From Candidatus Omnitrophota bacterium (GTDB lineage: Bacteria; Hinthialibacterota; Hinthialibacteria; JAKQFZ01): a DNA stretch of 21,687 nt. The notes below the pieces were generated by a model that saw only the letters and a list, made by a program, of their open reading frames with translations, made no database searches and was not told where the DNA came from. The DNA is taken from assembly GCA_029558215.1 (NCBI GenBank), contig JAKQFZ010000883.1, forward strand, positions 1 through 21,687, written 5' to 3'. Position numbers and translations under genes: made by a program. Positions within the stretch are counted from its first letter, which is position 1. Every line of letters begins with the position of its first letter. Shown here piece by piece: positions 6,219 through 15,542 of the stretch.

Positions 6219-8417
6219 TCAGAACACCACCGTACTCATGGATTTGGCGATCAATGCCAATGAAATTGAGGTCATGCTCACCAGACCCATCCCGCACGAA
6301 TATCCAGCACACAAGATAGGAGCGTAAGATCGCCACGGCTTTCCAAAACGCTTGTAGAAATAGAATCTGCCCAACAATGCTCCGATGAACATCGGCAGAA
6401 TCGTGTGCGACCAACCACCCGAGATCAGCCCATAGAAAAACAGCGTCGGCATGTGGAACACCGTCACAAGACCGTAGAGCAACCATCCGATTCCAAAGCC
6501 GATCCCGATATACTTCGGTTTCACGATGTCCAACAGAGGCCTCTTGCGTTTCTGATATTCGATCAGGCCGCTGGCGGCCATTTGTTCCAGCATTTGCGTT
6601 GCCTGCTCCCGTCCCATCTTCCGGTGCAGTTCGAGATCCAGGATGCAGACGTCCCCGTGTTCCTGCGCGAAGTCAACCACCCATCTCTCGGCTTCAGGCA
6701 GATTCTGTGTTTCGGTTTCATTGAGCGTGTAGTAGTCAGGCAGAGTGGAACTGACCCAAAGCACCTGCATCGTGGAGCTGAACGGCCACATCTTCTGAAC
6801 AAAGGGATATGCCGATGAAGGAATGGGGCCAATCTTCCAGATGAGGCTCCAGAACAAGAGCGAGCAAAACGCGAGCACAACGATATGAAGCACCTGAAGG
6901 CGAACCAGACTGCCAAACTTCGTTCGCGTCAGTTCCAACTGCTTGAACGTCTGAACCACAGCCCCGTGATCCACAAGCGGCACAGGAGCAAACCAGATTC
7001 CCAGTCCCCTGTACCCGGAAAGCAGAAATGCACCTTCCCTCAAGTAGGGAAACGAAACACCCCCCGTACCACCCGTCAGACCGATCATTCGCGCGTTGAT
7101 GTATGAGACAATCGGAGACCAGATGAATCCAAATATCACACAGATCCACACAGGAAAGGATGGCACCAGAACGCGACAGAGCACGATGTAGATCAAAGTG
7201 CTGAACGCCCAAAGCACAAGCGCATAGGCGATCTTCATATCCCCGCGGCCTTCAGGCAGTCGTTCGGTGTTTCCAACGCGAAGGGAGTCTCCCTCCAGTC
7301 GTTTCTTGCGGTTGATAAGCGTTCGTGCCGTCACCGACAATCCCAAAATGAACACCACAAACGCCATTCCGATCCCGTAACTCATCCAGAAATCCAGTTG
7401 GTTGCACAGATTGGTCGGAATCAAAGTCATTCCAGGCTGCCACCGATACAAAACGCCGTAGTGGTAAAGCAGCGGATCCACCAGGAGATTCTTGACAAAC
7501 CCACCAACAAAGGAACCGATGACAATCCAGAACGGGATGACGAATCCCACCAGCAGAGCGCCCAGATCGGTGGCAATGCTCAAAACCGCCGCGGGAAGAA
7601 TCTCCTTCAGCGAAGCCGTCAGATCAATAAACGGAATCGGGAGAATCATGATCGTCTCGCGCAAAAACAGGCCGGAGAGTGTCGGCACCACCACATAGAT
7701 GCAACCCCAGACAACACCAATGATCGCTCCAATGCTGAACACACGCCAGCGCCAGCCTTCGCGCTTGTTGGAGGTCTCTGCCAGTGCCGTGGCACCCGCC
7801 GCATGGATCATCTCCATAGGAAACGGCAGCCGCTCAACATCATTGGTAATTCGGAACAGCACATAACCCAGGCTCAGACTGTTGATGGGCCCAAGAATCG
7901 CCAGTCCCAGTATCAGAAGCAGCGGAACCAACCAATCGCGATGAAAGAAGGTTCTCTCGATGAGCGCCTCAGAACCTCTCGCCGGAACGACCCAGTCTGG
8001 GATGAAACGAGCGATGCCCGCCGCTTGCGGCGACTGAATCAGATACTGATCCCAGATTTTCGCGCCCAGAGGCCCGCCAAACAAAGCGTGACCACCGGCG
8101 GCGATGGCAAGCCCCCCGGACACCCAGTAGAGAATGATGATCTCCTGCGTCTTCAGCCGAACCAAAGAACGCTTGGCGATCTCAATGAACAGAATGATCG
8201 TGACCCAGTTGGCAGCACCCCCCAGGCCAACTCCGGTAATCAACCCAAGGTAGATAGAACCGGGCAAAATCACCAGACCAACAAACAGAGCCGCGACAAT
8301 GGTCTTCATGTTGAAGCCCGCTTCAAAGGGCGCATCGGGCGGCATGATCTGGAAGTCTCTGGCGTCGTACTCCAGACCAAGTTTGTCGCGCATCTCCTGA
8401 ATTTTATCTGCCATCAT
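6219..8417 (-). CDS. OPT-like polytopic membrane protein (possible peptide or oligo-transporter)
   Basis: A 732-residue integral membrane protein with about 13-15 hydrophobic segments. The N-terminal stretch GSIYLGLITGVGLGGAANW (53-71), the following RLKTQEI and the later GGTGGVSFPY (449-458) resemble the OPT (oligopeptide transporter) superfamily, in particular its poorly described prokaryotic branches. This is recognition from memory, not a search. Residues about 565-628 form a hydrophilic insert between membrane segments, with a helix pattern (DLELHRKMGREQATQMLEQM, then SGLIEYQKR) like a winged helix-turn-helix. Two ATGs are adjacent (8417 and 8414); AAGGGTGG is better spaced for the second. 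It begins about 25 nt after the M28-FtsX gene and ends 50 nt before the PqqD-domain gene. A peptide substrate is plausible but unproven. Confidence 0.72.
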   Translation of the reverse strand: MMADKIQEMRDKLGLEYDARDFQIMPPDAPFEAGFNMKTIVAALFVGLVILPGSIYLGLITGVGLGGAANWVTIILFIEIAKRSLVRLKTQEIIILYWVSGGLAIAAGGHALFGGPLGAKIWDQYLIQSPQAAGIARFIPDWVVPARGSEALIERTFFHRDWLVPLLLILGLAILGPINSLSLGYVLFRITNDVERLPFPMEMIHAAGATALAETSNKREGWRWRVFSIGAIIGVVWGCIYVVVPTLSGLFLRETIMILPIPFIDLTASLKEILPAAVLSIATDLGALLVGFVIPFWIVIGSFVGGFVKNLLVDPLLYHYGVLYRWQPGMTLIPTNLCNQLDFWMSYGIGMAFVVFILGLSVTARTLINRKKRLEGDSLRVGNTERLPEGRGDMKIAYALVLWAFSTLIYIVLCRVLVPSFPVWICVIFGFIWSPIVSYINARMIGLTGGTGGVSFPYLREGAFLLSGYRGLGIWFAPVPLVDHGAVVQTFKQLELTRTKFGSLVRLQVLHIVVLAFCSLLFWSLIWKIGPIPSSAYPFVQKMWPFSSTMQVLWVSSTLPDYYTLNETETQNLPEAERWVVDFAQEHGDVCILDLELHRKMGREQATQMLEQMAASGLIEYQKRKRPLLDIVKPKYIGIGFGIGWLLYGLVTVFHMPTLFFYGLISGGWSHTILPMFIGALLGRFYFYKRFGKPWRSYAPILCAGYSCGMGLVSMTSISLALIAKSMSTVVF

Positions 8418-8440
8418 TCCACCCTTGAAGTTCAGGCGAC

Positions 8441-11400
8441 CTACTCAGCAACGCCTGCACTGCTCCCGACAAGCCGAATGCCCTCTTCCCGATACTTGTC
8501 TCTCTGTGCTGGAGTGATCGTTCTCCAGACGAGGCACCGCTTCCTGAGCGTGTTGAGAAAACCTCTGTTCATCCGCCGCCATGTGGTGACTTGTCCGCTC
8601 TCCCGAGTGATGGTAATGACAATCTTGTAGATGCCATATTCACCCGTGGAAAACGCCTCAAGTCGCACACGCTGGCTGACACCCAAGTCATAGGGAGCCA
8701 GCCAAATCATCATTTCGATTGTATAGTGCGGTTCATCGTTCTCTGTCCCAGTGAGTCCCACATCGCGCGCGAAAAATGATCCCAGGGACGATTCGGTGTA
8801 AGCCCGAAAATACTGCGCCAGATAAACACACATCGCAAGAGCATCAGAACCCCGAACAGTGAACGGAAAGTCAAAATGCCACAGATCGCCCACCGGATCA
8901 GGGAATTTCCATTTCCGCGTGACATCCGGCACCGCCATCGAGGAGGCCAGCCGAGCAGGGTAAAGAGAAGAAAGAAAAACCACGACCATGACGATCAACG
9001 TGGAATAGACCGCCGAAATGGATGAGTAGTTCAGTTCCAAACCCGAAAGCCAACCGAAATCGGTCAACAATCGCATGACCACCTGTCCCAGAAGATAGCC
9101 CAGAACAGCTCCCACAGTCGCAAACACCGCTGATTCGGCTACAAACAAGGCTCCGATATGCGTTGGGGCGAGCCCGACAGAACTGTAGACACTGATCTCC
9201 TTTCGACGCTCGTGAACCGAACCCATCATCGTATTGAGCACGATAAATGCCGCGATGGCGATGGGTACCAGAAGTCGTCCCACACCGGAGAAACTTGTCT
9301 GACCGATGGAACTGTAGACCTTGACCGAGTTCTGATATCCAACAAACATTGTCGTCGCGATGCGCAGCATGAAATCCTCGACGATAGGGATGAAGTTCTC
9401 CAATGGAGTCCCATCAGGATTGCGAAACGCCGTGACCGAAATGGATTCGAGAACTCCACCATGATCCATGACCCAGTCAAAAGGAAGAATGACCGTGTTA
9501 TCGGCGTCAATGTGCCAGAACGACTCCAACTTCAACGCCGCTTTTCCCACATCGGAAGTATCGGCAGCCTGCCGCGCTTCGCTCATCTGCGCAACGGTGT
9601 CCAAGGGAGTGGTCTTCTCGTCATCCAGATCTCGGAGCGAGTTGTACTTCTGCGCGTCCAGGATGCCGCATAAATCAAACTCCTGCCCCATGATATTGAC
9701 CGATGCACGGCCGATATCCGTCTCCGACAGACCCAACAACGAAGCCATCGTATCGGGCAAAATGCAGCTGCGCTCCGTTGCAGTCTCAAACCAGCGACTC
9801 TTTCCGACAAATGCCGACGGATAGTCAATGGCATGAATCTCCTCAGGAGTCAGACCGACAAGACCAAATGCCAGCGTTGCTTTGTTGGTCTCGGTGTTCT
9901 GCACCCTGAAATACTCCATCTGCCCCTGGCTGCGCACGGAGTTGAAACAGCGGGGAATGACCCGCGCACAATGAGCAAAAGCGCCCCGAAGGTAGTCGAG
10001 TGTGCATTCCTGCAGTGGCGCCCAGTTCAAGTCCCGAATCAGCCCACCCTGGTAGGAAGGAGTCTCTGAAACAGGGATCTTGTAGAATCGCATTGTGGAG
10101 CGAACGGAAGTAAACGACTGCACGGTGAACGTCAGAAGCGTGACCGTCAATGCTGTGATGACAGTTCGCACCTTGCGCTTTCTCAGATTGGAAATGCCGA
10201 TGAAGACCGCCGCCTTGGCGGCACTCAATCGGCCAACGTCCACATCACTGACCCCCGTACCCGACGCTTTCATCTTCCGAATCTCATCACCAAACTTTGT
10301 GACGATGATGCTCAGAACCACTCCAGCCAACATCATAATGATAAACGCCAGGAAAATGACATAGGGCGAAGTGCTCAACTTGAAGGCGGGATGAACCTTC
10401 CGAAGAATCAGAAAGATCAACAAGAGAAAAAACGCAAAGCCGGCAACGCGCTTTCGAATGTCAGGAAACCCGAAGATCAACCGTTCCATAAAGACGGAAA
10501 ATGGCACGAGAATGGCGAAGTAAAACAGCACCCCGCTGACGGTATCGTTCATGGTTGCCTTGACGTCCGGATAGCCTCGAGCCTCCAAACCCCACGCTCT
10601 CTGGACGGCGGACATGAACGAGTCGTATCGGTATTGCTCCAGAAAGGCCTTCGCTGACAGCAGTGCTTCTCGCGCTTGTTCGTGAAGCCGCATGAGGCGT
10701 TCGTTGCGAATCCCATAGCGGGAGAAACTCTTGATCCGGATATCATCAATGATCCACATGTCCCTGGCTGCCTTGTAGGCGGAGTGATCCAGCGACGCAG
10801 TCAGTGGGTAACCTGTCCCCCGTGACTGTTCCTCGATCTCATTGGTGATATCGGCTGCAGGCACAGGATTGGTCAACAGTTCCTCAGGTGCATTTGTCAA
10901 CAGGTACTTGACGCCATAGGGACCTGTGCTGCCCAGAATCTTGATTCGTTCATCCGGTTCGGCAGCCACGACGATGATGGGCTCAATGTCTTTGGGACGG
11001 TAGAACTGCCATGGATGCTCCGCCTTTCCGTACCGTATCGGTTCGGCATCATAGCCCGTCTTGATGTCGAAGACATCGAGAGCGCGAAGGTAGCGGGAAT
11101 CAATGATGTCATAGAGGGTCATCGTTCGGCAGGGGAACAACATGACCATCGCCTTGTTGAGAAAGAAGAAAGTCCCTGTTCCGAGGGGATAGCTTCGGGC
11201 ACCATCCTGGCCCAAGTCGGGCATCATCACAATCTCTCCGTCATCCCCGAGAACATATCCGGCGAAAGTGATCCCTGGCTTGGGGTTAAGCGTCTCATCT
11301 ACGACGACAACATTTCTGATGTAGAAGTCCCCCGGCTCAATTTCTTCCTTCAGCAGTCCTGGAGTGGCGTCCACAATCGAGGAAAACAAAATCTGATCGG

Positions 11401-13312
11401 TCTTTACGCCACATACATCCCGAGTGTGCCGCATCCAGTCTTCCGAGTGTCGGTATGTTACAAAAGCACTCGGAATCTTGTCCTCAGGAACAAATCGCTT
11501 CTTGCGGTCGAACTCGTAAACCTTGCCCCACACATCTCTCCCATAGTCGTCCACCATGAACTTGGCTTCGGGAAAAACATTTCTGGTCTTGATCATCTCC
11601 GAGAGCAGGTAGAAAATGGTCTCGACCTGTCTCGAAACGTTGGGAATGTTCATCCTGTCAAGAGTGTCAACGGGAGTGAAGCTGCGAGTTCGCGCATCAA
11701 ATGGAGTGAAAAATGTGAAGGCGTCCAAGCCCATGTGAGTCGCAATCTCTGCCTCGAATGCGAGCATCGTTCCAAACAGACTGCGCCACATGCGCTTGGG
11801 TGGGTTGACACCGTTCACGTGTCTCCGAATGGGATCTTCCAGATCCTCAGTCTTCCAGTCAGCCCGCCGATCAATGAACTCATCAAAGAGTTTCGGATAA
11901 GAGGCAAGTTTGTTCTTGTTGATATCCCAGATACGATGATGCAGCCATCCGTAGAAATAACATCCCATGGCTGTGGTGGCAACCTGATCGTTGGCGCTGC
12001 TGAGGTCAAGACCCACAAACAGCTGAATCGGAATGCTCTGTTCTGGCTTGACTTCCCGCGCGAACTCCTTCCGACTTCGCGTGTGCCAATAGAGAAACTC
12101 CGAAGTCCCACGCAGGCCACCAAAGTGATTGCCCGATGCGAGAAACATCAACGAGTAGTCCGTCTCCGACGGATCCAGATGCTTCGCCAACGCCAGCAAG
12201 CTGCTGACCGATGAGGCGCTTTCAGCTCCTGGTGCCAGCGACGGCACAACAGATGAAGAGTCGTAGTAGCCATTGAGCGCGATGAGTTTCCAAAATTCCG
12301 TCTTCTTCAGAATCCTGTTACGAAGCGATCTGTCTTCGACCAACACATGCTGAAATCTGTCAGCAACCTGGTTCTGAATCTCCTCATGAGTGGATCTGTC
12401 AAACGTCAACACGACGCCGGAGGGACTCTTCAACTGGAGCCGTTTGAGAACATCGGCAACGCTCTTGCTGTCGTCCAACAGGAAAGTCTTGTCTGCCAAA
12501 TCCAGTCCATCTGACTTCAGCATTTCACTCAAACGCCTGTTGGTTGTTCGATCCAGCGTAACCGAAAGACCGCGCATACCGCGGTGACGAAAACCGAAGA
12601 TGTTCCATGCCTTGACCCGCTCCAAATCCATCCGAGCACTCAAACGAACCTGCACAGCACCAAGGGAGAGTCTGTCGAGAAGAATCTGCGCACTCTGCCG
12701 GTCAATCCAAAAACGCGGAATGTCCGCCGGAACTTCGAGAAACTTCGCCACAGATTGTGAATAGTTCACATAACCGTTGTCGAAGAATACGATGGCCTTT
12801 GCCCCCAAAGACCGTGCCTTGAGAAAGTTGTTCCCACTGCCGAAGTCCATCAAGACGATGCTGTCTTGGACTCTCCTCCCATTGTAGTCAGCGTAGTCTC
12901 CTTTGCCACCATAGACGATCTCTCCAGAGATCCCCTCTTCAGGCAGAGTGCTGGTGCGGACGAGATTTGGCCAGAGACAATGGATCGGGAACGCAGAAGC
13001 ATCGGCAACCAGCGAAAGCGTTGCCCCTTTGTCCACCGGCACAACGGTCTCAAACTCCTCAGCCGTGACGTCCTCCAAACCGATGTCACGGAATTGTTGC
13101 TCAATGAAACGCGCGCATGCCTCATTCTCTGGAGAACCGGCCATGCGTGTGGGGTATTGGGCAAAATGCCTGAGATACTCCTCGAAATCCGCCTGAATCA
13201 TCGCAGCATCAACACCTGGAGTCCAAGGAGCGATCAAACACAACAACACGACGAAGGAAACCGCCAATAGAGTCGAGAGCGCGCCACTGTGTTTCGCAGA
13301 AGTCACAGGCAT
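8441..13312 (-). CDS. giant M28-peptidase-like / FtsX permease fusion, M28 metal site degenerate
   Basis: A 1623-residue protein. Residues about 11-38 form a signal or anchor helix. Residues about 42-575 resemble secreted M28 metallo-aminopeptidases, starting YPTRMAGSPENEACARFIEQ with a PA-like insert. At the M28 site His is Y349 (GYYDS), Asp is S365 (GAESASS), the catalytic Glu and adjacent ligand Glu are N395/H396 (SGNHFGGLRG), D436 is kept, and the last His is F545 (FTPVDTLD). Catalysis is therefore unlikely. Residues to about 920 are an unassigned ectodomain. Helices at about 926-947, 955-971 and 982-1005 precede an FtsX module: helix 1048-1066, ectodomain about 1070-1344, helices 1345-1363, 1385-1412 and 1434-1454, with coupling motif HERRKEISVYSSVG at 1367-1380. 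A soluble tail of about 165 residues follows. The topology is self-consistent. ATG 13312 is used; an in-frame TTG at 13330 is less likely. Confidence 0.85.
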   Translation of the reverse strand: MPVTSAKHSGALSTLLAVSFVVLLCLIAPWTPGVDAAMIQADFEEYLRHFAQYPTRMAGSPENEACARFIEQQFRDIGLEDVTAEEFETVVPVDKGATLSLVADASAFPIHCLWPNLVRTSTLPEEGISGEIVYGGKGDYADYNGRRVQDSIVLMDFGSGNNFLKARSLGAKAIVFFDNGYVNYSQSVAKFLEVPADIPRFWIDRQSAQILLDRLSLGAVQVRLSARMDLERVKAWNIFGFRHRGMRGLSVTLDRTTNRRLSEMLKSDGLDLADKTFLLDDSKSVADVLKRLQLKSPSGVVLTFDRSTHEEIQNQVADRFQHVLVEDRSLRNRILKKTEFWKLIALNGYYDSSSVVPSLAPGAESASSVSSLLALAKHLDPSETDYSLMFLASGNHFGGLRGTSEFLYWHTRSRKEFAREVKPEQSIPIQLFVGLDLSSANDQVATTAMGCYFYGWLHHRIWDINKNKLASYPKLFDEFIDRRADWKTEDLEDPIRRHVNGVNPPKRMWRSLFGTMLAFEAEIATHMGLDAFTFFTPFDARTRSFTPVDTLDRMNIPNVSRQVETIFYLLSEMIKTRNVFPEAKFMVDDYGRDVWGKVYEFDRKKRFVPEDKIPSAFVTYRHSEDWMRHTRDVCGVKTDQILFSSIVDATPGLLKEEIEPGDFYIRNVVVVDETLNPKPGITFAGYVLGDDGEIVMMPDLGQDGARSYPLGTGTFFFLNKAMVMLFPCRTMTLYDIIDSRYLRALDVFDIKTGYDAEPIRYGKAEHPWQFYRPKDIEPIIVVAAEPDERIKILGSTGPYGVKYLLTNAPEELLTNPVPAADITNEIEEQSRGTGYPLTASLDHSAYKAARDMWIIDDIRIKSFSRYGIRNERLMRLHEQAREALLSAKAFLEQYRYDSFMSAVQRAWGLEARGYPDVKATMNDTVSGVLFYFAILVPFSVFMERLIFGFPDIRKRVAGFAFFLLLIFLILRKVHPAFKLSTSPYVIFLAFIIMMLAGVVLSIIVTKFGDEIRKMKASGTGVSDVDVGRLSAAKAAVFIGISNLRKRKVRTVITALTVTLLTFTVQSFTSVRSTMRFYKIPVSETPSYQGGLIRDLNWAPLQECTLDYLRGAFAHCARVIPRCFNSVRSQGQMEYFRVQNTETNKATLAFGLVGLTPEEIHAIDYPSAFVGKSRWFETATERSCILPDTMASLLGLSETDIGRASVNIMGQEFDLCGILDAQKYNSLRDLDDEKTTPLDTVAQMSEARQAADTSDVGKAALKLESFWHIDADNTVILPFDWVMDHGGVLESISVTAFRNPDGTPLENFIPIVEDFMLRIATTMFVGYQNSVKVYSSIGQTSFSGVGRLLVPIAIAAFIVLNTMMGSVHERRKEISVYSSVGLAPTHIGALFVAESAVFATVGAVLGYLLGQVVMRLLTDFGWLSGLELNYSSISAVYSTLIVMVVVFLSSLYPARLASSMAVPDVTRKWKFPDPVGDLWHFDFPFTVRGSDALAMCVYLAQYFRAYTESSLGSFFARDVGLTGTENDEPHYTIEMMIWLAPYDLGVSQRVRLEAFSTGEYGIYKIVITITRESGQVTTWRRMNRGFLNTLRKRCLVWRTITPAQRDKYREEGIRLVGSSAGVAE

Positions 13313-13382
13313 GATCCGATTGGACTCCAAAAAAGCATTTGACTTTCAGAGCACATCCGATGCCGAGAGGCACGTCACGGCT

Positions 13383-14108
13383 CTAGGAGACGATCTTTCG
13401 GCGATGGTACAACAACAAGAGCAAACCCGCAAGGAAACAGACACCGCCAAGGGCAAGACATCTCTCGGGCGACGGCCCCTCGTCTTCTTTCTTGCCACGG
13501 GCGTAGAGGCGTTCCCACGCCTTCGCACAGCTGGGGTTGATGTTCACTTCCTGAATGTAGTACTCGCGCGCGCCATCCACATCTCCCCCAATTTCAAGTA
13601 GAAGCCCTTGATGGAAGTTCAACTCAGGGTATTTCGGATCGAGCGCAGACAGATCATCAAGATACTGTTTTGTTCTTTCGTAATCACCCTGGTTGTAGAA
13701 AACCAAGGCCAGGTTAAAAAGTGCCTTGGTGTTGTTTGGATTGGTCTCCAACACGTAACGAAATTCGTTCTCAGCTTTTCTCCATTCGCCAAGCAACGAA
13801 CGCGCAATTCCGATACGGATTCTCAGATCGAAATCGTCCGGTCTTTGGATCCGTGCCTGCTCCCAAAGGCTAAGTGCGTCTCCAGCTTTCCTTGCGTCCA
13901 TCAAGGCATCTCCTCGGCGAACCAAATCGTCAAAGGACTCGGGCGATGACTCCTGAGCAGGTACCTCGGTAACAAGCATCAGAAACAGCCAGAGAGAGAG
14001 TGTAAGATATGAAGTGAACCGTCGCCTGCCGTGAATCTGCATCAAGCGGCGGAAAGAGCCTGCTGATGAACTTCCTGCACACGATCGGATCATATCGAGA
14101 CTTCCCAT
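13383..14108 (-). CDS. TPR protein with N-terminal signal and C-terminal membrane anchor
   Basis: A 241-residue protein with a hydrophobic signal or anchor segment (about 32-50), tetratricopeptide repeats at about 58-91, 93-125, 127-159 and 161-193 (for example TKALFNLALVFYNQGDYERT), and a C-terminal helix (about 217-234) followed by the basic end HRRK. This predicts a periplasmic TPR scaffold anchored at the inner membrane. ATG 14108 is chosen because TTGAGG lies upstream; ATG 14042 would give a more typical signal-peptide length but has no ribosome binding site. It stands 53 nt after the beta-helix lipoprotein gene and 70 nt before the M28-FtsX gene, so it may start the transporter cluster or continue the upstream operon. 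TPR domains mediate protein contacts; its partner here is inferred to be the permease complex. Confidence 0.85.
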   Translation of the reverse strand: MGSLDMIRSCAGSSSAGSFRRLMQIHGRRRFTSYLTLSLWLFLMLVTEVPAQESSPESFDDLVRRGDALMDARKAGDALSLWEQARIQRPDDFDLRIRIGIARSLLGEWRKAENEFRYVLETNPNNTKALFNLALVFYNQGDYERTKQYLDDLSALDPKYPELNFHQGLLLEIGGDVDGAREYYIQEVNINPSCAKAWERLYARGKKEDEGPSPERCLALGGVCFLAGLLLLLYHRRKIVS

Positions 14109-14161
14109 TCTTGCAAAAACCTCAACTGAGACTCACAAGTCCAGAGGACTGTCCTTTCCAA

Positions 14162-15541
14162 CTACACGGATCCCCAGCTGTCCACGCCAAGGGCTCGGAA
14201 TCTGTTCCGTTCCCCTTCGTCCACACAGACACCCGATCCACCTCCCTGGACTTGGTTGTCCCAGACATGGCAACCAGATGTGCCCATTCCAAGATGAATG
14301 CTCTCGTTACACCATTCGAAGGTGTTGTCCGATATCTGACAACGAACCGTTCCGTTCTCCGTCAGTAGTCCAACAAAGGAACCTTTTCGACTCTGGCTGA
14401 CAAAGATGGAATGATGCATCTTGAGATCTGAACATCGTGAGAGACGAACGCCCGCACAATCCTCTGAAGAGTCGGGCGCTTTGTAGATCAGCATATTGCT
14501 GATGATTCCCTGAAGAACGTTCTGGAGATAGACCCCTGCCTGAAAGACATTGCAGTGCGTATCGGAAATCCAGATCCCTGGACGGGTTCCCCCATCCATG
14601 GACGGTTCGCCAGAGTCAAACGGACTCGGCTCTGACGACGAGTTCTGGAAAATCCCCACACCGCACTCAACAAAATTGCCCCCATGAACAATCATCCCTT
14701 CATGCGCCCCGGAAACATGAATGCCAAAACGGGCATTGTAGCCAGAGCACCTGTAGAACCCCGACTGAACGGGAATCCCGCCTGTCTGAAGTGCGCCGCC
14801 AATGAGTTTGAAGCAGGCGTTCGTATGAGTCCGATTACTCAGTCCCGCTGCTGGCTGTCGGCCGGATACGGAGACATTCAACAGAAGGGGTGAGTTCACA
14901 TGCTCCAAGCATACTCCGTTGCGGAAACCGTGACACGCAGTATCCGTTCCCACAATGTTGATGTTCTCAAGATAGACCCGTTCGTAGATCCGCACCGCCC
15001 GACAGTCCTGAGACGAATACCGAACGGTCAAAGCATCCCCCGGTTCGGCCTGATCGGTGGTGAGCGTCAGACTCCGCAGCTCCACTGTGTTGGTATAAAC
15101 CTGCTGATCAAAAAGGAAACCAACCTGATCCTCCTCCGTTGCGGTAAAACAGATCACGCTGCTTCCCCGTCCCGCTCCCAGCACCGAAACAGGTTTCGCC
15201 TCTGAGACAATCCGCCCTCCACACCGATACCGACCTGGGGGAAAGAACACGATTCCCCCAGACTCAGTCAGACCTTCCTGAAACGATCTCTGAATCGCCT
15301 TATGATCATCGGTAACCCCATCTCCAACGGCACCGAAGTCTCGCACGTTCACAAGCATCTGTACGCCCTCTCCATTCTTGTTGATATCAGTCATCTGACG
15401 ACAGACAGGATTTCCCACACAACCTGCGATGGCAGCAAGACTGACTGGAATGCCTGCAGCAGCCATGCCACTCAAGGCAAGAACCTGCCTGCGATTGATC
15501 TCCGGAGGGGTTCCTTGGGTGTCTCTGGTATCCCGGTTCAT
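14162..15541 (-). CDS. Tat-exported lipoprotein with pectate-lyase-3-type beta-helix
   Basis: A 459-residue exported protein. The N-terminus has a twin-arginine motif NRRQVLAL (16-23), a hydrophobic stretch and lipobox AIAGC (37-41), predicting Tat export and lipidation at C41. The mature part starts VNVRDFGAVGDGVTDDHKAI (65-83), the classic opening of the Pectate_lyase_3/GH28-like right-handed parallel beta-helix, with FFPPGRYRCGG at 99-109. The rest has irregular beta-helix coils rich in N, G and S (SGFYRCSGYNARFGIHVSGA and similar). Such proteins bind or cleave polysaccharides, but I cannot assign a substrate or catalytic residues. Many Cys residues in the mature part may suit the periplasm. 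The ATG at 15541 follows the URO-D-like stop by 1 nt (TGAGATG), indicating translational coupling; 10 more upstream codons are possible but overlap that gene. Confidence 0.85.
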   Translation of the reverse strand: MNRDTRDTQGTPPEINRRQVLALSGMAAAGIPVSLAAIAGCVGNPVCRQMTDINKNGEGVQMLVNVRDFGAVGDGVTDDHKAIQRSFQEGLTESGGIVFFPPGRYRCGGRIVSEAKPVSVLGAGRGSSVICFTATEEDQVGFLFDQQVYTNTVELRSLTLTTDQAEPGDALTVRYSSQDCRAVRIYERVYLENINIVGTDTACHGFRNGVCLEHVNSPLLLNVSVSGRQPAAGLSNRTHTNACFKLIGGALQTGGIPVQSGFYRCSGYNARFGIHVSGAHEGMIVHGGNFVECGVGIFQNSSSEPSPFDSGEPSMDGGTRPGIWISDTHCNVFQAGVYLQNVLQGIISNMLIYKAPDSSEDCAGVRLSRCSDLKMHHSIFVSQSRKGSFVGLLTENGTVRCQISDNTFEWCNESIHLGMGTSGCHVWDNQVQGGGSGVCVDEGERNRFRALGVDSWGSV

Positions 15542-15542
15542 C

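Noticed and set aside
7398..8630. 410-codon plus-strand frame opposite the OPT-like and M28-FtsX genes
   Set aside because: Its product is rich in Q, R, N and H without domain structure, as expected opposite hydrophobic membrane-protein codons.
11015..12214. 399-codon plus-strand frame opposite the M28 domain
   Set aside because: It has no recognised motifs and lies wholly within the coding region of the giant protein on the other strand.
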